From Paraburkholderia sp. (lineage in GTDB: Bacteria > Pseudomonadota > Gammaproteobacteria > Burkholderiales > Burkholderiaceae), in contig NZ_JAPWKB010000013.1 in NCBI RefSeq assembly GCF_028283785.1, forward strand, positions 372,001-436,000: a stretch of 64,000 bases of DNA, in the 5' to 3' direction. Of this stretch, positions 58,532-64,000 are shown piece by piece (positions within the stretch are counted from its first letter, which is position 1; each line of letters opens with the position of its first letter). The translations under genes and the position numbers were made by a program. Under the pieces are notes generated by a model. The model made no database searches. It was not told the origin of the DNA and worked only from the letters and a program-made list of their open reading frames with translations.

Positions 58532-59824
58532 ATGAAGATCAAAGGAATCCGTTGGTGGATGGTGAGCCTGGTCGCGGCCGGGCTGATCATCAACTACCTT
58601 GCGCGCAACACGCTGTCGGTCGCGGCACCGACGCTGATGAAGGACCTCAACATCACGACCGCGCAGTACGCGCACGTCGTGGTCGCGTGGCAGTTGTGCT
58701 ACGCGTTCATGCAGCCGGTCGCCGGCTTCCTGCTCGACACGGTCGGCACCAAGATCGGCTTCGCGGCGTTCGCGCTGGCATGGTCGCTGGCTTGCGCGGC
58801 GGCCGCATGGTCGACCGGCTGGCAAAGCCTGGCGTTCTTCCGCGGCATTCTGGGGATCGCCGAAGCGGCCGGCATTCCGGCCGGCGTCAAGGCCACCACC
58901 GAATGGTTTCCGGCGAAAGAACGCTCGGTGGCGATCGGCTGGTTCAACATCGGATCGTCGGTCGGCGCGCTGCTCGCACCGCCGCTGGTCGTCTGGGCAT
59001 TGCTGCACGGCGAATGGCAACTGTCGTTCGTGCTGGTCGGCGTGTTCGGCGTGATCTGGACCGCGGTGTGGATGCTGCTCTACAAGCACCCTCGCGATCA
59101 GAAACTGCTCGGCGATAGCGAACGCGATCACATCCTGAGCGGCCAGGAAGCCAAATACGCGGACTCCGCCACCACCAAGCGCAGCTGGATGGACATGCTC
59201 GGCAGCCGTAATTTCTGGGCGATCGGCATTCCGCGGATCCTGTCGGAACCGGCATGGCAAACCTTCAACGCATGGATTCCGCTGTACATGATGACCGAGC
59301 GTCACATGAACCTGAAGGAAGTCGCGCTGTTCGCATGGATGCCGTTCCTGGCCGCCGATATCGGCTGCGTGCTCGGCGGTTATCTGAGCCCGCTGTTCCA
59401 CAAGTACGCGAAAGTATCGTTGTTCACGTCGCGCAAGCTGGTGTTCGTAGTCGGCGCGCTGTGCATGGTCGGACCGGCATGCGTCGGTCTCGTGGCCAGC
59501 CCGTATGCAGCGATCGCGCTGCTGTGCGTCGGCGGCTTTGCGCACCAGACCTTGTCGGGCGCACTGTATGCGATCACGTCCGACATGTTCGGCAAGAACG
59601 AAGTCGCTACCGCGACCGGCATGGGCGGCATGGCCGGATACCTCGGCGCGGCAGCGTTCACGGCGATCTTCGGCGTGCTGGTCACGCAGATCGGATATAG
59701 CCCGCTGTTCGTCGTGCTGGCCGTGTTCGACATCATCGCCGCCGTGGTCGTGTGCCTGCTGGCACGCAGCAGCGACCGCGCACCGGAACAACGCTGGATG
59801 GCGGCTGGCGCCACGGCGAAGTAA
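58532..59824 (+). CDS. ACS-family MFS transporter (hexuronate/aldarate type, ExuT/GudP-like)
   Basis: 430-residue, 12-helix inner-membrane symporter of the anion:cation symporter family. Typical features are helix 1 AAGLIINYLARNTLSVAAPT, AFMQPVAGFLLDTVGTKIGF, the RGILGIAEAAGIPAGVKATTEWFP motif, the central cytoplasmic loop YKHPRDQKLLGDSE and the FAHQTLSGALYAITSDMFG segment. The start has GAGGAG ten bases upstream. Co-directional with udh, so the likely cargo is glucuronate/galacturonate or their aldarates. Confidence 0.9.
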   Translation: MKIKGIRWWMVSLVAAGLIINYLARNTLSVAAPTLMKDLNITTAQYAHVVVAWQLCYAFMQPVAGFLLDTVGTKIGFAAFALAWSLACAAAAWSTGWQSLAFFRGILGIAEAAGIPAGVKATTEWFPAKERSVAIGWFNIGSSVGALLAPPLVVWALLHGEWQLSFVLVGVFGVIWTAVWMLLYKHPRDQKLLGDSERDHILSGQEAKYADSATTKRSWMDMLGSRNFWAIGIPRILSEPAWQTFNAWIPLYMMTERHMNLKEVALFAWMPFLAADIGCVLGGYLSPLFHKYAKVSLFTSRKLVFVVGALCMVGPACVGLVASPYAAIALLCVGGFAHQTLSGALYAITSDMFGKNEVATATGMGGMAGYLGAAAFTAIFGVLVTQIGYSPLFVVLAVFDIIAAVVVCLLARSSDRAPEQRWMAAGATAK

Positions 59825-59869
59825 CACCCGAATCGCGGCGCGCTGTTAAAGCGAACCGCCGACACTCGC

Positions 59870-59901
59870 CGCAATGGCCGGGAAATTTCCCGGCCATTGC
59901 G
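59870..59901. terminator. Bidirectional terminator-like palindrome after the hexuronate transporter
   Basis: A 32-base perfect palindrome centred on GGGAAATTTCCC (16-bp arms; folding leaves a few central bases unpaired) lies between the convergent transporter and LysR genes, 46 bases past the transporter stop. It is followed by GCGTTT rather than a long T-run. Confidence 0.75.
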
Positions 59902-59955
59902 CGTTTACGCTGCCGGATTCGTTGACTGACGCGTCGTCCGCTTTACGTCACGTGC

Positions 59956-60843
59956 TCACGTCGCCCGTCGGTTCGCGCCCTGCCCCGGACTTTGTCCCAG
60001 ATCCTGCACCATTTGCGCGGCCAGAAAATCGCAGGTCGGTCGATTCGACTGCGCGCTGCGCGCAACCACGATCTCCAGCGGCGCAATCTCGGGCAAACCG
60101 TGCGCCTCGCCCAGCACCGCGAAACGCGACGGTACGCTGCACCGCGCCAGCGCCACCACCGCCAGCCCCGCATCCACCGTCGCGATCAGCCCCATCAGAC
60201 TCGCGCTCGTATACGCCGCCCGATAGCGCACCCCGGCGGCGTCGAGCGCCGCCAGCGTATTCACCCGACACGCACAGTCCGGCTCGTACAGCCCGACCGG
60301 CAACGGCGACTCGGCCAGCACCGGCGTATCCGTCGATTCCCCGACCCACACGATCGGCTCGGCCCGCACGAATTCGCCGCGCAGTTTGCGGTCACGCGTG
60401 ACGAACGCCAGATCGATCCGGTTGTCCGCGAGCATCGGCGCGAGCGCAGTGCTTTGCGCGCACACGATCTCGATTTCCACGTGCGGAAAAAGCCGGGAAA
60501 ACCGCCGCAACACCGGCGACAGCAGCGAGCCGACGTAATCGTCCGGCGCGCCCAGCACCACGCGCCCCGCCACGTCCGGCCGCACGATCGCCGACCACGC
60601 TTCCTCATGAAGCGCGATCATCCGCCGCGCGTATTCGAGCAAGGTCGCGCCCGTGCGCGTCAGCGCGAGATTACGGGTGTTGCGTGCGAACAGCGTGGTG
60701 TCGAGCATGGTTTCCAGCCGCTTCACCTGCATGCTGACCGCCGCCTGCGACCGATGCACGGTCGCCGACGCCTTGGTGAAACTGCCCGTATCCACGACCG
60801 CCACGAACGTGCGCAGCAGATCGACGTCGAATTCCGGATGCAT
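59956..60843 (-). CDS. LysR-family transcriptional regulator
   Basis: 295 residues. The HTH is at about 7-65 (DLLRTFVAVVDTGSFTKASATVHRSQAAVSMQVKRLETML in parts; ends FARNTRNLALTRTGATLLEY). The effector domain runs from about 92 (GRVVLGAPDDYVGSLLSPVL) with a notable Cys-x-Cys (EPDCACRVNTL) near the inducer cleft. It is divergent from an EamA transporter with a 97-base gap, the usual arrangement in which the regulator controls the transporter and itself. The LysR box candidate is the AT-rich GAATTG/CAATTT symmetry near 60861-60874. Confidence 0.92.
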   Translation of the reverse strand: MHPEFDVDLLRTFVAVVDTGSFTKASATVHRSQAAVSMQVKRLETMLDTTLFARNTRNLALTRTGATLLEYARRMIALHEEAWSAIVRPDVAGRVVLGAPDDYVGSLLSPVLRRFSRLFPHVEIEIVCAQSTALAPMLADNRIDLAFVTRDRKLRGEFVRAEPIVWVGESTDTPVLAESPLPVGLYEPDCACRVNTLAALDAAGVRYRAAYTSASLMGLIATVDAGLAVVALARCSVPSRFAVLGEAHGLPEIAPLEIVVARSAQSNRPTCDFLAAQMVQDLGQSPGQGANRRAT

Positions 60844-60940
60844 GATTTATTAGCCGCGCTGATGGAATTGCTCAATTTAATTCGTTTGTGCGTAGGCCGC
60901 AACTCGCGAATACTGGGCCGCTCAACGAAGGAGACGCCCG

Positions 60941-61873
60941 ATGCCGATGACCCCAAGCCGACAAGGCGCCCTCAGCCTCGCGAGCGGCGGCTTGCTGATG
61001 GGCACGCTCGGCGTGTTCGTCGAACAGGCGCGGCTGGACGCGATGACGCTGGTGTTTTTCCGCTGCCTGTTCGGATTCGCGTCGCTGGCCATCTACTGCA
61101 CGTGGAAAGGCTTCTTCACGCGCCGCGCCTTCACGCGACGCACCGTCGGCTGGGCGCTGTTCAGCGGCGTGTTGATGGTCGTCCAGTGGATCTGGTTTTT
61201 CGATGCGATTCACCGCACCAGCATCGGCGTCTCGACGGTCGTGGCGCATGTGCAGCCGTTTTGGGTCGTGCTGATCAGCGCGGCGCTGTTCCACGAACGT
61301 CTCGGCGCGGACCGCCTCGGCTGGATCGCGACCGCGTTCGTCGGCCTGACGCTGGCCTCCGGCGTGATCGCCGACGACACCTGGCGCGGTCACCCTGATT
61401 ATCTGACCGGAATCGGCGAGGCGCTGGCCGGCTCGGTGCTGTACGCCTGCACGACGCTGATCGCGCGTCATCTCACCGAATTGCGGCCGCATTTGCTGAC
61501 GCTGATGCAATGCGCGGTCGGGATTGTCGTCCTGCCGTTTTTCGCGCCGCTGACCCGCGTCCATATCGACGCGTCGCAATGGTTCTGGCTGATCGGCATG
61601 GGCGTGTTCCACACCGGCCTCGCCTATGCGCTGATCTACGGCGCGCTGCCGAAGCTGACCACGCCGGTGATCGCGGTGCTGATGTTCGTGTATCCGCTGA
61701 CGGCGATCGTGGTCGATGCCGTGGTCTACGGGCGCGCATTGTCGCTGCCGCAGCTTGGCGGGATGGCGTTGATCGTGGTCGCGAGTCTGGGTGTGAATCT
61801 GGGGTGGCCGCTGCTGTCGGCGCTCACGCGCGCCGGTTCGCGGACGAGGTGTTCGGCCGGTGAAAAGGGCTAG
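60941..61873 (+). CDS. EamA/DMT-superfamily transporter
   Basis: 310 residues, ten predicted membrane helices in two EamA repeats (about 10-145 and 155-290). The repeat hallmarks are FFRCLFGFASLAIYCTWKGF and SVLYACTTLIARHLTELRPH, plus VVAHVQPFWVVLISAALFHERL at the end of repeat 1. The start follows GAAGGAGA. Such proteins usually export amino acids or metabolites; the cargo is unknown. It is divergent from the LysR gene and convergent with a porin, and a shared hairpin follows. Confidence 0.9.
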   Translation: MPMTPSRQGALSLASGGLLMGTLGVFVEQARLDAMTLVFFRCLFGFASLAIYCTWKGFFTRRAFTRRTVGWALFSGVLMVVQWIWFFDAIHRTSIGVSTVVAHVQPFWVVLISAALFHERLGADRLGWIATAFVGLTLASGVIADDTWRGHPDYLTGIGEALAGSVLYACTTLIARHLTELRPHLLTLMQCAVGIVVLPFFAPLTRVHIDASQWFWLIGMGVFHTGLAYALIYGALPKLTTPVIAVLMFVYPLTAIVVDAVVYGRALSLPQLGGMALIVVASLGVNLGWPLLSALTRAGSRTRCSAGEKG

Positions 61874-61924
61874 CGCCACGCACAAGCGCAAAGAGCACCT
61901 GAAGCAACATTCGCATAAAGCAAA

Positions 61925-61948
61925 AAGGCGATGCCCGTGCATCGCCTT
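61925..61948. terminator. Bidirectional terminator between the EamA gene and a porin
   Basis: A 10-bp perfect stem AAGGCGATGC/GCATCGCCTT with a 4-base loop. It is followed by CTTTATT on the plus strand and by TTT-rich sequence on the minus strand, lying between convergent genes. Confidence 0.9.
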
Positions 61949-61971
61949 CTTTATTGCACGCGCAAAAGCGC

Positions 61972-63114
61972 TTAGAACTTCTGCAACAGCGCGACCCGAT
62001 ACACCATCTGGTTGCCCGACGACGACAGATCGTTCGAGCCGACGATATGCGCGACATCGAGTTGCGTGCCCGTCGTGCCGTTCGTGTGCTGCCATGCACC
62101 TTCGACATACACCGACGTGCGCTTGCTCAGCGAATAGTTCAGCATCATCGACACCTGATGCCAGTTCGGGCTATCGCTGCCCGCGCCGCGATTCAGCTGG
62201 CCGTGGGTGAACGTGTAAGCGCCAATGACCGACAGGTCGGGCCGGATGAAATACTGGCCGTTGATTTCGATGTTATCGAATTTCCACGACGCCCAAGGCT
62301 GCGTGCCGATATCCGACACGTACACGGACGAAGTCGGATCGTCGACCAGCGTATGCGAATACGCCAGCGCAACGCTCGCGTTGTTCGCGAAGGTCCATTT
62401 CACGCCCGCGCCGAGATTCTGCTGCGACGAACCGGTAAACACGCCGTCGGTGCCGACTGCGCCGCCGACGGTCGAACCGCCGTTGCTCTGCCGCGTGTAC
62501 GCGACCGCCGCCGACAACGGGCCGTCCGCGTAGCTCGCGCCCACGCTGTACGCGCGATTCGCCGCGAAATTGGTCGCATTGCTGAACCCGTACACGGCTT
62601 CGGCCTGGAAGCCGTGCAGAATCGGCGTGACGTATTTCACCGTGTTGTTCAGCCGGTAATCGTAGTCGGCGTTGTCGTTGTCGAACGGATGCGCGGCGAG
62701 ATCGCCGATATAGTTACCCGCCGCCGTGAACGGACTCCACATATCGACCATCGCGTCGTATTGCCGTCCGAACGTCACCGTCCCCAAGCTTTGCGATGCA
62801 AGCCCCACGAACGCCTGACGGCCGAACAGCCGGCCGCCTTCGTTCAACGCGCCGCTATTCAGGTTGACGCCGTTCTCCAGCGTGAAGATCGCGCTCAGAC
62901 CGCCGCCCAGATCCTCGACGCCTTTCAGGCCAAAACTGGTCTCCGCCGTGTCGCCGCTCACCATTGAAAATGCATGATGTCCGGCCGCATTCGTCGTGAA
63001 GTTCAATCCGTCATCGAGCACACCGTACAGCGTGACGCTGCTTTGCGCGCGGGCGTCGTTTGCGAGCATCGTGACAGCGAGTGCGAGAGTGGACATCAGC
63101 AGGTTTTTCTTCAT
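61972..63114 (-). CDS. Gram-negative trimeric porin
   Basis: 380-residue porin. The signal peptide ends ANDARAQ. The mature SSVTLYGVLDDGLNFTTNAA start, FGLKGVEDLGGGLSAIFTLENG, GRLFGRQAFVGL and VTFGRQYDAMV motifs and terminal Phe (ALLQKF) are diagnostic. It is transcribed away from betI. Its upstream leader contains a terminator-like hairpin (63182-63206), which may attenuate expression or mark the end of a small RNA. Confidence 0.93.
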   Translation of the reverse strand: MKKNLLMSTLALAVTMLANDARAQSSVTLYGVLDDGLNFTTNAAGHHAFSMVSGDTAETSFGLKGVEDLGGGLSAIFTLENGVNLNSGALNEGGRLFGRQAFVGLASQSLGTVTFGRQYDAMVDMWSPFTAAGNYIGDLAAHPFDNDNADYDYRLNNTVKYVTPILHGFQAEAVYGFSNATNFAANRAYSVGASYADGPLSAAVAYTRQSNGGSTVGGAVGTDGVFTGSSQQNLGAGVKWTFANNASVALAYSHTLVDDPTSSVYVSDIGTQPWASWKFDNIEINGQYFIRPDLSVIGAYTFTHGQLNRGAGSDSPNWHQVSMMLNYSLSKRTSVYVEGAWQHTNGTTGTQLDVAHIVGSNDLSSSGNQMVYRVALLQKF

Positions 63115-63181
63115 TATTGCCCTCGTTCTTTAGATTGATTTCACGTTGGGATGCGTGTTGCGGGTCGCCGTCCACACACAG

Positions 63182-63206
63182 AAAAGCCCTTTAAAAAAGG
63201 GCTTTT
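63182..63206. terminator. Terminator-like hairpin in the porin/betI divergent gap
   Basis: AAAAGCCCTT-TAAAA-AAGGGCTTTT is a 10-bp perfect stem flanked by A/T runs. It lies 68 bases upstream of the porin start and 227 bases before betI in the 318-base gap 63115-63432. No annotated gene ends here, so it is either an attenuator in the porin leader or the 3' end of an unannotated small transcript. The remaining gap holds the betI promoter/operator. Confidence 0.7.
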
Positions 63207-63365
63207 CCGAATGACGCACCAGCGTTCCGCGCTCGCGGACCCGTCATCGCCCAATCAGGTTCTCCGGCCAGAATTGGTACGGTCCGTTCATTTACGACGT
63301 CCAGTTGTCCTTATGCGACTTTCTTCGCATTCCGGCCTGTTTTTCAGACCGATCGACGCGTTTTT

Positions 63366-63383
63366 ATTGATTGACCGTTCAAT
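63366..63383. promoter_or_regulatory. BetI-type operator upstream of betI
   Basis: ATTGATTGACCGTTCAAT, an imperfect dyad with ATTGA/TCAAT arms and a TTGAACG-like half-site on the other strand, in AT-rich DNA 50 bases before betI. It resembles choline-responsive BetI sites in other proteobacteria, judged by eye. Confidence 0.65.
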
Positions 63384-63432
63384 ATAAAAAACCTACCATC
63401 GGCTCCAGATCACTGAAATAAAGCTCGATGCC

Positions 63433-64000
63433 ATGCCCAAGCTAGGAATGCGTGAAATCCGGCGCGCCCAACTGATCGACGCCACCTTGCTCACCATCGA
63501 CGAAGCCGGTCTTGCCGGCACCACGCTCGCCACGGTGGCGCAACGCGCATCGATCTCGACCGGCATCGTCAGCCACTATTTCGGCGACAAGGACGGCCTG
63601 CTGGAAGCCACCATGCGGCATGTGCTGCGCGAGTTGTGGCAAGCCACGTCGAAGCGTCGCCGTGCAGCGCGCTCCGGTCCGCGCGGAAGATTGCGCGCAG
63701 TCGTCGCGGCGAACTTCGATGCGGTTCAGGTCAGCGCGCCGGTCATGAAAACCTGGCTCGCGTTCTGGTCGGAAAGCATGCACAAACCCGCATTGCGGCG
63801 GCTGCAATACGTGAATACGCGCCGTCTGTTTTCGAATCTGTGCGTGGACTTTGCAGCGGTGTTGCCGCGCGCGGCGGCACGTCGTGCGGCCACCGGGCTG
63901 GCTGCTTTGATCGACGGCTTGTGGCTGCGCGGCGCGTTGTCGGGCGAACCGCTCGACACCAAAGCGGCGCTGCGTCTCGCAAACGACTACATCGATCTGA
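63433..64000 (+). CDS. betI: Choline-responsive TetR-type repressor BetI (C-terminus cut by window)
   Basis: 189 codons are visible of a protein usually about 195 long. The N-terminus [20 protein letters not shown] and HTH (about 10-55, [20 protein letters not shown] then [19 protein letters not shown]) are highly characteristic of BetI, which represses glycine-betaine synthesis genes until choline is present. The C-terminal domain ([19 protein letters not shown]) also matches. betB and betA would be expected just beyond the right edge. Confidence 0.94.
   Translation, partial: MPKLGMREIRRAQLIDATLLTIDEAGLAGTTLATVAQRASISTGIVSHYFGDKDGLLEATMRHVLRELWQATSKRRRAARSGPRGRLRAVVAANFDAVQVSAPVMKTWLAFWSESMHKPALRRLQYVNTRRLFSNLCVDFAAVLPRAAARRAATGLAALIDGLWLRGALSGEPLDTKAALRLANDYIDL

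Noticed and set aside
1..64000. CRISPR arrays, tRNA/rRNA genes, insertion sequences, integrases, prophage or origin features
   Set aside because: I looked for regular repeats, transposase or integrase motifs and tRNA-like ends across the window and found none I could support.

Overview
The window is chromosomal DNA of a Burkholderiaceae betaproteobacterium, most likely Paraburkholderia, Caballeronia or Burkholderia sensu lato. Evidence for this is the high GC, four 'OpcP-type' trimeric porins ending in aromatic Phe, an HmuRSTUV haem locus, a BetI whose N-terminus looks Burkholderia-like, and many LysR/AraC/GntR/TetR regulators beside short catabolic operons. It reads as accessory, catabolism-rich replicon content. 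I see no rRNA, tRNA, CRISPR array, insertion sequence or replication origin.

Layout. 1-4113 (minus): a LivKHMGF-type amino-acid/amide ABC importer, cut by the left edge. 4398-8465: a DHA2 drug exporter and a GAF-PAS-PAS hybrid histidine kinase. 8529-13922: a porin, a type-B carboxylesterase and an MHS-type symporter, with a divergent TetR regulator whose likely operator is visible. 14008-16894: a sulfotransferase-like gene of atypical composition, then an aldehyde dehydrogenase. 17066-20461: an AraC regulator divergent from a UbiD/UbiX decarboxylase and prenyl-FMN synthase pair. TGCATGC-type repeats occur upstream of both the dehydrogenase and ubiD. 20609-30237: a TrpXYZ-like ABC importer, a flavin oxidase, a ThDP enzyme, a porin, a second related binding protein and an Asp/Glu-racemase-family enzyme. 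I regard this as one unassigned metabolic module. 30427-32652: a small lipoprotein, a porin and a membrane protein.

32735-40410: an aromatic-acid cluster with an AAHS transporter, LigA/LigB extradiol dioxygenase, a GntR regulator, a LysR regulator with two HTH domains, a small-molecule O-methyltransferase and a secreted tannase/feruloyl-esterase-family hydrolase. Together they suggest release, uptake and ring-opening of gallate- or protocatechuate-type acids. The later meta-cleavage steps are not in the window. 40454-46972: haem uptake genes hmuVUTSR with a Fur-box-like site. 47359-50704: an orphan BamA paralogue and two small conserved-looking hypotheticals.

50755-55928: an EmrB/EmrA/NodT tripartite efflux operon and its divergent TetR repressor, with a readable promoter-operator arrangement. 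56150-57004: a PhyH-family dioxygenase behind a near-consensus promoter with two palindromes. 57050-57310: a decayed C-terminal fragment of a TonB-dependent receptor. 57625-59824: uronate dehydrogenase and a hexuronate/aldarate-type MFS transporter. 59956-61873: a LysR regulator divergent from an EamA transporter. 61972-63114: the fourth porin. 63433-64000: betI, cut by the right edge just before its end, with a BetI-like operator in front.

The recurring theme is small regulator + porin + transporter + one or two enzymes. Such modules allow uptake and entry-level processing of plant- or soil-derived organic acids, with the central pathway steps encoded elsewhere.
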